Shown piece after piece: positions 41,041-52,915 of a stretch of 64,000 nucleotides of DNA. The DNA is from Enterococcus faecium (GTDB lineage: Bacteria; Bacillota; Bacilli; Lactobacillales; Enterococcaceae). The DNA lies in assembly GCF_029023785.1 (NCBI RefSeq), contig NZ_CP118955.1, positions 1,903,501 to 1,967,500 on the forward strand. The letters run 5' to 3'. Numbering within the stretch: position 1 is the stretch's first letter; each line of letters starts with the position of its first letter. The notes under the pieces were generated by a model. It had not been told where the DNA came from. It searched no databases and saw only the letters and a list, made by a program, of their open reading frames with translations. Position numbers and translations under genes: made by a program.

Positions 41041-41874
41041 TTAAAAATTTTCTAGTAATTGATCTACTTGGGAACCGTAACTTTCTCCAAACATATTCAA
41101 ATGTGCCAAAAGATAATATAACTGGTAAATCGGCAGTCGGTCTTTCCATCCCTTTTCTAATGGAAATATAGTTTGATAAGCATCTAAAAATTCCGGTCGG
41201 AAACCACCGAATAACTGGCTCATTGCAATATCTTGTTCCCGATTCCCATAAGAAACAGCTGGGTCGACAAAAACTGGATGCCCTTGCTGGTCAAAGAACA
41301 CATTACCACTCCACAGGTCTCCGTGCAAGAGGCGTGGAGTGATCTTTTTTGGTTCAACCGATTTCAATACACGTTCTTTAAATCGCAGATACTTTTCTTG
41401 ACGCTGTACATTCCATCGATTCGTTTCTTCTGCCAAAGAAATCTGGGATTCAAGCCGATCTTTAAAGAAAAAAGTCCACCAATCTTCTTCAAAAGAATTT
41501 TTCTGAACAAGTGTACCCAAATAGTTATCTTTACGAAAACCAAATTGTGGCGCTGTTTGCTGATGGAGATTAGCTAAAGCTGCAGCAAGATCTCGTTGAT
41601 CCCCTTTTCCCGGCTCGATCCATTCCATTAACAAATAAGCGCCTTCACTTGTTTCACCTAGCATATACGTATCCGGTACACGTACGAATGCTGACAGTTC
41701 TTTTAATCCGTCTACTTCTGCTTCAAAAAATCCTTTTTTTACATTCGGATGGATTTTTAAAAAATAAGCACGATGTTCGGTTTTTATACGATAGGTCTGA
41801 TTAACATCGCCACCAACAACTGGAATCACTTTACCATTTAATTTCAGATCAGATAAAACAGTTTGGATATCCAT
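41041..41874 (-). CDS. Fructosamine kinase family protein
   Basis: A 277-residue kinase of the fructosamine-3-kinase/aminoglycoside-phosphotransferase fold. The ATP-loop region is GGDVNQTYRI (21-30), the catalytic loop LLHGDLWSGNV (about 188-198), and FVDPAVSYGNREQDIAM supplies the metal Asp. Bacterial members phosphorylate ribulosamines or erythrulosamines on glycated proteins. The start is ATG 41874, behind GGGGGG; the longer reading from a TTG is rejected. Operon with the thioesterase. Confidence 0.9.
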   Translation of the reverse strand: MDIQTVLSDLKLNGKVIPVVGGDVNQTYRIKTEHRAYFLKIHPNVKKGFFEAEVDGLKELSAFVRVPDTYMLGETSEGAYLLMEWIEPGKGDQRDLAAALANLHQQTAPQFGFRKDNYLGTLVQKNSFEEDWWTFFFKDRLESQISLAEETNRWNVQRQEKYLRFKERVLKSVEPKKITPRLLHGDLWSGNVFFDQQGHPVFVDPAVSYGNREQDIAMSQLFGGFRPEFLDAYQTIFPLEKGWKDRLPIYQLYYLLAHLNMFGESYGSQVDQLLENF

Positions 41875-42075
41875 GACTTTCCCCCCTACTCCCAATTTTA
41901 TTCTACTTCGTCATCATATTTTTAATGATAAAAGGATTATTTCCAATCCTTATCCTTTATTTAGAATTATAGCACAGGGACCATAAAAAACAGGGAATGG
42001 ACTTTAAAGATAAAAAGAGCTGGCTTAAGCCAGCTCTTTTTATCTTTACTACATACTCTTCATTGAAATACTCGT

Positions 42076-43404
42076 CTATGCTAAAGCACCCATTGGATCC
42101 CACGGAGATAGAACAATTGGTTCTTCATTGAACGCATTTAATTGCTCTTTCGTCAATAAATCTTTTCTTACAACGATTTGGTACGTATATTCGTCCATCC
42201 AGGCATCACTCATAACAAAGAAGCCATTCTTTCCAACTTTTTCGCCCCAGCTATTTTCGACTTTCCATTTTGTTGATTGCCCGTCTACTAAGTCAACACC
42301 GGTCAATACCATCGCATGGGTCATCAGACTTTCTCCAAAATCTAAACGTTCAGCTTTAGTCATTGTAAAATCCGTATCAAATAGATCATCCATTGAATAA
42401 GCATCTAAGGCCATGATGCCACTAGTTCTAGTAGAAGATTGACCTACATCACAACCAAACCAAACAGATTCTCCTTCTTCAAGCTGAGCAATCGCTAATT
42501 TTTTGAAAGTTTCCATATCAACATTCAGATATTTGACTTCTTTCCCGCCAACGACATTTCCTAGCATCTCTACTGTATAAGAACGATTGAATGGTTTGTC
42601 TTTTGTTGGTGCATTGATCACGCTAACATAATCATCTAATTTTACACCGATGTATTTATCATAAAAAATTTGTGGTGTCAGTCCTCGGTCAAGATGATAG
42701 TTCTTTTCTTCATCGCGGTACTCAAAATCGAATTCTTTTGGAGGTGTTCCTAATGAGATAGCTAAGAAGTTATAAATGCTTTCTAGCATTTCTTCTTTCT
42801 TTTCTTCAATAGCGTCTAATGTTTCTCCTTGAGCAACCATTTTCCGTAACACTACTGCATCTTTACGCAGTAATTTGTTCAAGTAGTTATTCAAATCTCG
42901 AGAATTTGAACTATTCGCACTTTCCGGCATCACCGATTTAGGCACAACGCCATATTTTTGGAATAATGAAACGATCATATCCCATTGGCCGCCATCTTGT
43001 TGAGGAGTAGCGAGTAAGAAAGCTACTTTCCGGCTATCGATTGCCTCTTTTCCTGTTGCAATGATGTTTTCATAGAAATAATTTGCCTTTTCATATTTAT
43101 CCCAGAAAAAAGTGTAATTTTGTGATAATTCAAACTCTTTTAAATGGAATTGATTCAGCATCTTATGACGGAATGTGTTCAGTGCAGCAAACATCCAGCA
43201 ACGCCCCGATTGCATTTGATTAGCCACTTTCCCCGTAGCCAAATCTATAGAAAATACCGGTGTATTCTCCACATGTGCTGAAACATTTTCAGCAGAAGCA
43301 GTAATTCCGTTCTTCACAACTGCCCGCTGCAATGCCTGCTGTTTGATATTTGCTTGAAACTGTTTGTTAAATTTTGTTGTCATATCAGGCGTAATAGCTT
43401 TCAT
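42076..43404 (-). CDS. pepC: Aminopeptidase C (bleomycin hydrolase family)
   Basis: A 442-residue cytosolic C1 cysteine peptidase. Catalytic Cys is in QSGRCWMFA (about residue 70), His in MTHAMVLTG (about 363) and Asn in WKVENSWG (about 387). The C-terminal residues reach into the active site in hexameric homologues and confer aminopeptidase trimming. Single gene with a terminator hairpin (AAAGAGCTGGCTTAAGCCAGCTCTTTTT near 42015). Confidence 0.96.
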   Translation of the reverse strand: MKAITPDMTTKFNKQFQANIKQQALQRAVVKNGITASAENVSAHVENTPVFSIDLATGKVANQMQSGRCWMFAALNTFRHKMLNQFHLKEFELSQNYTFFWDKYEKANYFYENIIATGKEAIDSRKVAFLLATPQQDGGQWDMIVSLFQKYGVVPKSVMPESANSSNSRDLNNYLNKLLRKDAVVLRKMVAQGETLDAIEEKKEEMLESIYNFLAISLGTPPKEFDFEYRDEEKNYHLDRGLTPQIFYDKYIGVKLDDYVSVINAPTKDKPFNRSYTVEMLGNVVGGKEVKYLNVDMETFKKLAIAQLEEGESVWFGCDVGQSSTRTSGIMALDAYSMDDLFDTDFTMTKAERLDFGESLMTHAMVLTGVDLVDGQSTKWKVENSWGEKVGKNGFFVMSDAWMDEYTYQIVVRKDLLTKEQLNAFNEEPIVLSPWDPMGALA

Positions 43405-43698
43405 CCAATCATCCTTCCAAATCCAAGTTATACTTCGTATTTTACTCTTAAGAATTTAGAAATACAATCTCTTCTATGATGAAATTTTCATTTGAATGAG
43501 AATATACTTACAACTTCATGAAGAAAAATGTCATACGGTATACAATAGTTTTCAGATAAAAAGGAATATTTCTATGAGATAACGAAAATGGCCTGTATAA
43601 TAAAGAAGAGGCCTAGAAGAACATCATACAATAAGATAGCTTTCAAAATACTCATTGAAAGAAGGAAATACTATAACGTAAGAAAGGAGATGAATAAA

Positions 43699-43863
43699 AT
43701 GAAAAACCTGATTGCTGGCGGCTTTTTGTTTGTGGGTGGTGGCATACTTATGAATACAGATAACTTTGGGAATGTCATCCCTTTTCTTGGTGCAGCTTGT
43801 GCTTTGATTGGTGTAGGAATGCTGATTTATTTCGTATTTAGCGATGATGGGAAGTATGGTTGA
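43699..43863 (+). CDS. Small two-helix membrane protein
   Basis: A 54-residue protein with two hydrophobic segments (about 4-17 and 27-47, FLGAACALIGVGMLIYFVF) and a short DDGKYG tail. The start at 43699 is 9 bases behind AAAGGAG; the first ATG next to that site is too close. No family recognised. Confidence 0.6.
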   Translation: MKNLIAGGFLFVGGGILMNTDNFGNVIPFLGAACALIGVGMLIYFVFSDDGKYG

Positions 43864-44001
43864 TTATGAGTAGCCAACTCTACTCTTTCGTAAAGATTAC
43901 AACATACGTGACAAAAACAGAAAGCTTGATTCATCATAATAATAAAAGAAAAAGAAACCCAAGTGATTGGATTTCTTTTTCTTTGCATAAGCTTTATTTA
44001 C

Positions 44002-44074
44002 TCCGGCAGTAGGACTCGAACCTACGACATCATGATTAACAGTCATGCGCTACTACCAACTGAGCTATGCCGGA
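44002..44074 (-). tRNA. tRNA-Asn (GTT)
   Basis: A 73-base cloverleaf with acceptor TCCGGCA/TGCCGGA, D-loop GCTCAGTTGGTAGTAGC, anticodon stem ATGAC-TGTTAAT..GTCAT reading GTT, and T-arm GTAGGTTCGAGTCCTAC. CCA is not encoded. Confidence 0.96.
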
Positions 44075-44287
44075 ATCAAGTACATGAATATAATATCAAT
44101 TTCTTCTAAATAACGCAATACTTTTTTTGAATTTTTTTATTATATTATCAAAGAAACCGTTCGCATTTTTTGTTATTTTTATTTTTTCTAAAATCTGTTT
44201 TCCTATTAGAGAAACACATTTTTTCGAAAAAATTCTGTTGACAAATACATTAATATTCGTTATCCTATTATTTGTATTAATGATAAT

Positions 44288-44360
44288 GCCGCTTTAGCTC
44301 AGCTGGTAGAGCGCTTCCATGGTAAGGAAGAGGTCGCCGGTTCAAGCCCGGCAAGTGGCT
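44288..44360 (+). tRNA. tRNA-Thr (GGT)
   Basis: A 73-base cloverleaf with acceptor GCCGCTT/AAGTGGC, D-arm GCTCAGCTGGTAGAGC, anticodon loop ATGGTAA reading GGT, and T-arm GCCGGTTCAAGCCCGGC. CCA is not encoded. It diverges from tRNA-Asn with an AT-rich promoter region between them. Confidence 0.96.
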
Positions 44361-44365
44361 TCCTT

Positions 44366-44410
44366 AAACAGTGCAACATGTTGGTTTAACAATGTGTCTG
44401 CGCTGTTTTT
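44366..44410 (+). terminator. Terminator of tRNA-Thr
   Basis: AAACAGTGC...GCGCTGTTTTTTT inverted repeat directly after the tRNA. Confidence 0.8.
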
Positions 44411-44493
44411 TTATTTTATGACGTAAGAAATGAATGTTTATATTTTAATAGTACAAAGAAAGTCTATATGATAACTATAAAAAGGAGAGCAAT

Positions 44494-45123
44494 ATGAAAA
44501 TTGTTTTTTTGCATGGTCTAGGCCAAGACGAACAATCATGGAAAGATGTAATCTCTTATCTACCCAATAGTTATTCTTGCAAAAGTCTTTCATTGTTCAA
44601 TCATTTAAACAGCACAGACACTGCTACTTTAGACGACTTAACCAAATACATCGAAGTACAATTGAATCAGATAAAGGAACCTTTTATTTTATGTGGATTA
44701 TCTTTAGGCGCTGTTATTGCTTTAAACTATCTTGCAACTCCTTCTCCATATTTAAAAAAGGTTGTTTTAGTCGCTCCACAATTTGAGTCTCCTAATCGCT
44801 TATTGCTTACTTTCCAGAATATTTATTTTTACTGCGTACCTTCTAAGATATTTGAAAAATTAGGTCTATCTAAAAAACAAACCCTTACCCTACTTCGTTC
44901 ACTTGAAACATTAGACTGCAAAAAACAGCTTCGTACATCACGACTTCCTAAATTGATTTTATGCGGTACCAAAGATCATGCGAATAAACCAGCAGCAAAA
45001 CGTTTATATAAACTTTCAACGAATGGCCGGCTACTCTTTATTAAAAACGGAAAACATGAATTGAATAGAGAAAAGCCAGAAATAATGGCACAAGCTATGC
45101 GATCTTTTATCGAAAATAGTTAA
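44494..45123 (+). CDS. Alpha/beta hydrolase
   Basis: A 209-residue alpha/beta-hydrolase-fold protein. The oxyanion segment is HGLGQDEQSW (6-15), the nucleophile elbow CGLSLGA gives Ser (about 75), Asp lies in CGTKDHANKP (about 157) and His near the C-terminus in KNGKHELN (about 192). No signal peptide. Substrate unknown. Single gene with a terminator at 45127-45156. Confidence 0.85.
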   Translation: MKIVFLHGLGQDEQSWKDVISYLPNSYSCKSLSLFNHLNSTDTATLDDLTKYIEVQLNQIKEPFILCGLSLGAVIALNYLATPSPYLKKVVLVAPQFESPNRLLLTFQNIYFYCVPSKIFEKLGLSKKQTLTLLRSLETLDCKKQLRTSRLPKLILCGTKDHANKPAAKRLYKLSTNGRLLFIKNGKHELNREKPEIMAQAMRSFIENS

Positions 45124-45126
45124 TTT

Positions 45127-45156
45127 AAAAAAAGACGACAAAATGTGTCGTCTTTT
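45127..45156. terminator. Terminator of the hydrolase gene
   Basis: AAAAGACGACA/TGTCGTCTTTT hairpin, 5-base loop, flanked by A and T runs. Confidence 0.9.
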
Positions 45157-45236
45157 TATTTACCATGGTAAGAATGTTGTCTTGTTTTTTCAATACAGCT
45201 TGATTGAGACTAGTTTTATGGACAATAGAGAGAAAG

Positions 45237-45611
45237 TTATTGTTTTATTCCAGAGAATTTTTCTGGTCGTAGATCTACTAATTGAACATGACTGTCTAAA
45301 GAACCACTTGGGCTTTCAAGAGTAAATACACCTAGACGTGGATCTAAAGAAAGGGTCATATGTTCATCCATGTACATTTTTGAATAATCTTTTATATAAA
45401 CATCCCCAATATCACTATCTAATTGGAGTTTATAATCATTTTTTCTCTGTTCTTTATCAAGAAGAAGTAAACGAAAACTAGTATCTAAAGAGCAAACACC
45501 CATTTTAGAATATTCCCCAACGCCATCATCTAAATCCAATATAACTGTTGCGCCTTCATCAATATATTTTTGTAATCTTTCTTGTGCTTGTTCCGTAATT
45601 TTAAGATACAT
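45237..45611 (-). CDS. HesB/IscA-fold protein without the usual cysteines
   Basis: A 124-residue protein of the Fe-S biosynthesis-like fold (MYLKITEQAQERLQKYI start; ITE-type first strand and GVGEYSKMG). The C-terminal CxC of true A-type scaffold proteins is missing, so a scaffold role is unlikely. Enterococci and streptococci carry such degenerate relatives of unknown function. I start it at ATG 45611 rather than the longer reading to 45656. Confidence 0.7.
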   Translation of the reverse strand: MYLKITEQAQERLQKYIDEGATVILDLDDGVGEYSKMGVCSLDTSFRLLLLDKEQRKNDYKLQLDSDIGDVYIKDYSKMYMDEHMTLSLDPRLGVFTLESPSGSLDSHVQLVDLRPEKFSGIKQ

Positions 45612-45695
45612 AACTAATACGCCCTCTTTCTTTTTCTTACAAAAGCATGCTAGCATATATTAATAAAATTATCTAAAGTCCTGCTCAAAACAAAA

Positions 45696-45755
45696 AGATG
45701 TAAGAAATATCTTATGATATTTCTTACATCTCAGAGTGTAGACTGATACTTTTGT
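45696..45755. terminator. Paired hairpins after the beta-glucoside operon
   Basis: Sixteen-base perfect arms (45696-45711 and 45716-45731) are followed on the minus strand by TTTTTG: a strong terminator for the operon that ends at 45924. A second stem, GTGTAGAC/GTCTACAC, lies alongside. The remaining bases to 45924 show nothing else. Confidence 0.85.
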
Positions 45756-45923
45756 CTACACCCTGCCCCTCTTTTTTAAAGGGTGGTTATGATTTGCTGA
45801 TTTTATATATTAAAGATAGTTATTTTTTTAAGATAGAACTTTGGTCCTTTAGTAATATTACTCTAAGCTAACTACTTGTTATATGAATATAACTACTATA
45901 ACTCCTTCTATGTTAAACAGGTA

Positions 45924-49211
<3,288 letters not shown>

Positions 49212-49219
<8 letters not shown>

Positions 49220-50057
49220 TATTGTCGCCTCTTTCCGCTACGCGATTAACATGAATCATCAAATAAGTGTATTCATCTTGAGATAAATAGGTGTTGAACT
49301 TTCCTTTTACATATATTTCTATTTTTTCTACAGCTGTATATGCTTTAGGGTATAGTTTTTTTACTTGTTCAAATAACTGAGATTCATTTTCAACGTATGC
49401 TTGTTTTTTTCTTAATCGTTCAATAAAATACTGTAAATGTGTCACTAGCCTCATGTAGTTGATGCTCTCTTCGTCAATAGATAAACTAAAATGATATTTG
49501 ATGATATTCAACATGTCTCTTAGTGTCTCCATATCTTCTATCTGTTCATCAAAATTGACCTGATTTTCTTGAAGATTAACAAAGTGTAAGGCAATTGAAA
49601 CAGCTTCATCTGTGGGAAAGGAATTATTAAAATATTTCTTCATCATTTTTAAAGCTTCCAAACCGATTTTGTAATAAACTGGATAAAACTTTTTAACTTC
49701 CCAAAAGAGCGGACTTCTAAGATATTGTCCTTTTTCTGAGCGTTTCAATGCAAAGGAGAGATGATCTAATAAAGCTAAATAAAGATAATCATTTGCTTTT
49801 TTACCGATTTCCTTTTCTCCATAACTAACGAGCTCGTTGATCATAGAGATCAGTCTATCATCAGAATGCGATAACAAATAGCTAAAATGTTCTAAACGGT
49901 CTTTCGAATCTAAAACATATGTTTTTTCAATTTCGGAATCATTAATGCGTTGGCCAACTTTTTTTTTGAAAGCAATCCCTGTCATATAGATAATTGCTTC
50001 ATTTCCTCCCCGATCAATTAAAGCTACATTGTTATTGATAATCTTTTTAACTTTCAT
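49212..50057 (-). CDS. BglG/LicT-family transcription antiterminator
   Basis: 281 residues: an RNA-binding CAT domain (1-55, IINNNVALI... and GIAFKKKVG) followed by two PTS regulation domains (about 65-170 and 175-281). Conserved PRD histidines include LLDHLSFALKR, ALHFVNLQ, LVTHLQYFIERL and MIHVNRV. It should bind the RAT at 50141-50172 when sugar is present and prevent termination at 50081-50146. First gene of the operon it controls. Confidence 0.94.
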
Positions 50058-50080
50058 TAGTTTCTCCTTTCCAGAAAAAA

Positions 50081-50172
50081 GAACTCAGATCCAATATCAA
50101 ATAAGCTTTTGATCATAAAGCTTTACTTGATATTAGTTCTGAGTTCTGCCTGATTTATCAGTAACATAACTC
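50081..50172 (-). promoter_or_regulatory. RAT antiterminator site and overlapping terminator
   Basis: The minus strand reads GAGTTATGTTACTGATAA followed by ATCAGGCAGAACTC (50141-50172), the ribonucleic antiterminator of LicT-type proteins. Its 3' end (50141-50146) is shared with a terminator hairpin (50081-50146) that ends in TTTTTTC, so the two structures exclude each other. Confidence 0.9.
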
Positions 50173-50224
50173 TAAAGATAACTGCGTCGCTATCTCAAGT
50201 TCTTTTTTCTTTTCTTACAAAATA

Positions 50225-50261
50225 AATATACTTTATTTCATTTTATAAGTCAACGTTTTCA
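50225..50261 (-). promoter_or_regulatory. Beta-glucoside operon promoter with cre
   Basis: On the minus strand: -35 TTGACT (50248-50253), 17-base spacer, -10 TATATT (50225-50230). TGAAAACGTTGACT (50248-50261) is a near-perfect cre overlapping the -35, giving catabolite repression on top of antitermination. Confidence 0.88.
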
Positions 50262-50290
50262 TTGCTTATAAATTAGTTTTTTTAATCATC

Positions 50291-51086
50291 TCAGTAATAA
50301 TTTGCTATGTCAGTTCGATCAATACCATTTGCATGAAAGTACAGCTATAAGCCAATCACACCTAACCTACTCTTAATCGTATAATGATTCCAGTTAGCAA
50401 GGTCTTTAATACTCATGATCCCCATCTGGTTGAGTTTTTTTCATTCGAGACCCTATGCCCCAAAAGACCGTCATTTTAGGAATATTCCATACTTTCTCAG
50501 GAACATTTTGATACGTCCATTCAGCAATAAACCCTTCATTGTGCTTCGCTTCATTGTCTAAGGCGAGTTTGGCCAAAGGGGATTATCTCCGCGACACCTA
50601 CCGTAGCAATCAATCCTAATTCTTCTTTAATACGTTCTTGGATCATTTGAACGAATTTTTTCCTTCTCTGACTTCTTGTTCCTTCAGTCGTAAAAATATT
50701 CAGTGATCTGGTCACTTTTAAAATGGGTTCATCGATTGGATACATCAGTAGATCTTCGTCAGCCACATATCTTTTGAAAATATTATTTACCCGCATATTT
50801 TGCTTGATATATAGGTTCATACGTGGTGGAACAACGTATGATGTTTTAGGAAATAGTTGTGATAAATCACGTGGTCTACTCACATTTGTAATATCATACC
50901 GCTTTTTTGCTTCAGGAGAAGAAGCTCTAATATCAATCCTAAACCAGTATTGTCAGCGCGACTCATAACAACAAGTTCTGTTGTTAATGGATCAAAATTT
51001 CTTTCTATACACTCGATACTCGCATAAAAAGGCTTCATGTCGATTAGAAAATAATCATTTACTGATTCTTTCGAATAATCCAGCAT
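50291..51086 (-). pseudogene. Y-family DNA polymerase (UmuC/UvrX-like) pseudogene
   Basis: Translation in successive frames gives a polymerase V-like protein: YFLIDMKPFYASIECIERN (nucleotide-binding start), SRPRDLSQLFPK, DEPILKVTRSLN (SIDE-type catalytic motif degraded to IDEP), LGLIATVGV, LAKLALDNEA and FHANGIDRTDIA. A two-base insertion near 50920 (ATATTAGAGCTTCT), changes near 50560-50600, another frameshift in an A run near 50440 and an in-frame TAG near 50350 disrupt it. Plasmid- and phage-type UvrX proteins are usual neighbours of mobile DNA. It marks the left edge of the accessory patch. Confidence 0.85.
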
Positions 51087-51264
51087 GAATAACACCCATT
51101 CTTTTTTACATTACACAAACGTAAGTTAGGAAATATAAAGAAGAAAACTAAATAGCACTAAACAAACAAGACAACTCATGCTTATTCCGTATAAGAAACT
51201 ACATATTATGTTAACTAGTTATTAAAATAACATATTCAATAAAATTAAATTGTAATTTTATAGG

Positions 51265-51317
51265 TTTTAGGAATGAAAAAGCCTTATTTCAGGAAGTTTT
51301 TAACTGTTTGCTATAGA
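51265..51317 (+). promoter_or_regulatory. Enterocin X promoter with 22-bp direct repeats
   Basis: TTTTAGGAATG (51265-51275) and TTTCAGGAAG (51287-51296) place AGGAA cores exactly 22 bp apart. An extended -10, TGCTATAGAT, lies 16 bases further on (TATAGA 51312-51317). Two repeats two helical turns apart at the -35 region is the design of promoters activated by bacteriocin response regulators. The same layout precedes enterocin B and the third bacteriocin. Confidence 0.8.
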
Positions 51318-51371
51318 TGTATGTCATGATAGTATCGTAATAAAAATAATATAAAAGGCGCGAGTTCCAAT

Positions 51372-51548
51372 ATGCAAAATGTAAAAGAAGTTTCTGTAAA
51401 AGAGATGAAACAAATTATCGGTGGTTCTAATGATAGTCTTTGGTATGGTGTAGGACAATTTATGGGTAAACAAGCAAACTGTATAACAAACCATCCTGTT
51501 AAACACATGATAATTCCTGGATATTGTTTATCGAAAATTTTAGGGTAA
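51372..51548 (+). CDS. Enterocin X alpha-peptide precursor
   Basis: A 58-residue prepeptide. The double-glycine leader MQNVKEVSVKEMKQIIGG (1-18) is followed by a 40-residue mature peptide starting SNDSLWYGVGQFMGKQ, with two cysteines (mature positions 19 and 34) and GxxxG-like spacing. I recognise the mature peptide as the alpha partner of the two-peptide bacteriocin enterocin X from E. faecium. It would be exported and cleaved by a C39-peptidase ABC transporter, which is not in this window. The beta gene starts 19 bases downstream. Confidence 0.9.
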   Translation: MQNVKEVSVKEMKQIIGGSNDSLWYGVGQFMGKQANCITNHPVKHMIIPGYCLSKILG

Positions 51549-51566
51549 GCGTAGGAGTGAATATTA

Positions 51567-51734
51567 ATGAAAAAATATAATGAGTTATCTAAAAAAGAAC
51601 TTCTACAGATTCAAGGAGGAATAGCACCTATTATAGTTGCTGGCCTTGGCTATTTAGTAAAAGATGCATGGGATCACTCAGATCAAATAATCTCAGGATT
51701 TAAAAAAGGTTGGAATGGTGGACGTAGAAAATAA
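51567..51734 (+). CDS. Enterocin X beta-peptide precursor
   Basis: A 55-residue prepeptide: leader MKKYNELSKKELLQIQGG (1-18), then a 37-residue cysteine-free mature peptide beginning IAPIIVAGLGYLVKDAWD and ending in a basic GWNGGRRK tail. It is the partner of the alpha peptide, and the pair acts together on target membranes. The leader is of another lineage than the alpha leader. GTAGGAGTG is the ribosome binding site. Recognised as enterocin X beta. Confidence 0.9.
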   Translation: MKKYNELSKKELLQIQGGIAPIIVAGLGYLVKDAWDHSDQIISGFKKGWNGGRRK

Positions 51735-51848
51735 AAATGTGGTAAAAGACTTATATCTCTAATTAAAATTAATAGCATAGTAACTATCAAAAGCTTGTTC
51801 TCGTTATAAGGATTATTTGTATGGTTAATGATTAAGAGGAAAAATTAA

Positions 51849-52070
51849 ATGAATAAAAAATTATCTGTAAAGAAATGGCTTCAATTAGAAAAAGCTTCAA
51901 TTATAGGGATTATTACTCTAATTGGATTAATACTCGGAGAATTATTAAATAAAATTTTAGTCAAATATATAGACAGTTTTTATTTGAGCTTTTTATTAGG
52001 AACTATGTCTATATATATATGTTGGTTCTTATATTCATTAATTTATTTTAAAAAAAATAACAGAAAGTGA
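51849..52070 (+). CDS. Probable enterocin X immunity protein
   Basis: A 73-residue basic membrane protein with two helices (about 16-36 and 44-66) and a KKNNRK tail. Downstream of the two-peptide genes on the same strand, 114 bases away, in the position and with the form of class II bacteriocin immunity proteins. AAGAGGA precedes the ATG. Assignment is by context. Confidence 0.7.
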   Translation: MNKKLSVKKWLQLEKASIIGIITLIGLILGELLNKILVKYIDSFYLSFLLGTMSIYICWFLYSLIYFKKNNRK

Positions 52071-52137
52071 ATTCCGTATTGGTAGTTAGTTGTTTATTAT
52101 TGATTGTTGCAAATCAACAATTTAACCGAAAAGGAAA

Positions 52138-52199
52138 CAAGCTCAATAATACAAAAGGCGGCTGGCAAATGCCAGCCGCCTTTTGTATTATTGAGCTTG
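52138..52199. terminator. 30-bp perfect hairpin after the enterocin X immunity gene
   Basis: Arms 52138-52167 and 52170-52199 are perfect inverted repeats with a 2-base loop and a GGCGGCTGGCA core, GC-richer than the surroundings. There is no good T run on the plus side (TTGGGTTTTGAGG). A further GGGGAG/CTCCCC hairpin lies at 52217-52237. It may end the enterocin X transcript, but its length suggests an imported element such as part of a plasmid mobilisation region. Confidence 0.6.
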
Positions 52200-52363
52200 G
52201 GTTTTGAGGGGAATTCAAGGGGGAGATTGCTCCCCTTTGACAAGCGATTATTTGCAGCAAATATAGAGATTACCAAACCTTTTTAGTAAGTAATGACAAA
52301 ACTGAAGCAAGTTGCTGAAGATTTGTCATTTCGTGTGCCGACTTTCAGGAAAGTTTAGGTACA

Positions 52364-52540
52364 TTAGCAAATATATGTATAGGATTCTAAAATTTTATCG
52401 CCAGATTTTGCAATCGATAAATGATGCGTAATAAATATAAGAGTTTTATTTGCTAAATTTAAAAGGCGATCCATCATTTCATGTTCTAGTAGTTTATCAA
52501 GTCCATTTGTCGCTTCATCTAAAATGAAAACAGATGAATT
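52364..52540 (-). pseudogene. Fragment of an ABC-transporter ATPase domain
   Basis: Fifty-eight codons in one frame read as the C-terminal third of a nucleotide-binding domain: Walker B and D-loop VFILDEATNGLDK, then the H-loop segment TLIFITHHLSIAKSGDKILE. Walker A, signature and membrane domain are absent. The coding similarity stops at 52540, exactly where the enterocin B promoter block begins on the opposite strand. It is the relic of an exporter cut off by a recombination event. Confidence 0.8.
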
Positions 52541-52547
52541 TTATAGG

Positions 52548-52600
52548 TTTCAGGAATGTTATTACCTCATTTCAGGAAGTTTTTAACTGTTTGCTATAGA
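52548..52600 (+). promoter_or_regulatory. Enterocin B promoter with 22-bp direct repeats
   Basis: TTTCAGGAATG and TTTCAGGAAG place AGGAA cores at 52552 and 52574, 22 bp apart. The extended -10 TGCTATAGAT follows (TATAGA 52595-52600). From the left repeat to the start codon it is nearly a copy of the enterocin X promoter (51265-51371), so the block was duplicated. Confidence 0.82.
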
Positions 52601-52654
52601 TATATGTCACACTAGTATCGTAATAAAAATACTCTAAAAGGAGCGAGTTTAAAT

Positions 52655-52870
52655 ATGCAAAATGTAAAAGAATTAAGTACGAAAGAGATGAAACAAATTA
52701 TCGGTGGAGAAAATGATCACAGAATGCCTAATGAGTTAAATAGACCTAACAACTTATCTAAAGGTGGAGCAAAATGTGGTGCTGCAATTGCTGGGGGATT
52801 ATTTGGAATCCCAAAAGGACCACTAGCATGGGCTGCTGGGTTAGCAAATGTATACTCTAAATGCAACTAA
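52655..52870 (+). CDS. entB: Enterocin B precursor
   Basis: A 71-residue prepeptide: leader MQNVKELSTKEMKQIIGG (1-18), then a 53-residue mature peptide beginning ENDHRMPNELNRPNNLSKGG, with cysteines at mature positions 23 and 52 and a glycine/alanine-rich membrane segment. I recognise it as enterocin B of E. faecium, which lacks the pediocin YGNGV box and acts with enterocin A. Known producers export it with the enterocin A machinery; none is encoded here. Followed by a bidirectional terminator and its immunity gene on the opposite strand. Confidence 0.95.
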   Translation: MQNVKELSTKEMKQIIGGENDHRMPNELNRPNNLSKGGAKCGAAIAGGLFGIPKGPLAWAAGLANVYSKCN

Positions 52871-52915
52871 AAAAGAAGAGAAAAAACTCATTACGAGTTT
52901 TTTCTCTTCTTTTTT
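52869..52915. terminator. Bidirectional terminator shared by entB and eniB
   Basis: Twenty-one-base perfect arms (52869-52889, 52895-52915) with a 5-base loop and A/T runs on both sides. The right arm encodes the last residues of the immunity protein, so coding and terminator sequence overlap. Confidence 0.9.

Noticed and set aside
52104..52286. 60-codon plus-strand frame across the 30-bp hairpin
   Set aside because: Its first half is the hairpin itself, and no start signal is present.
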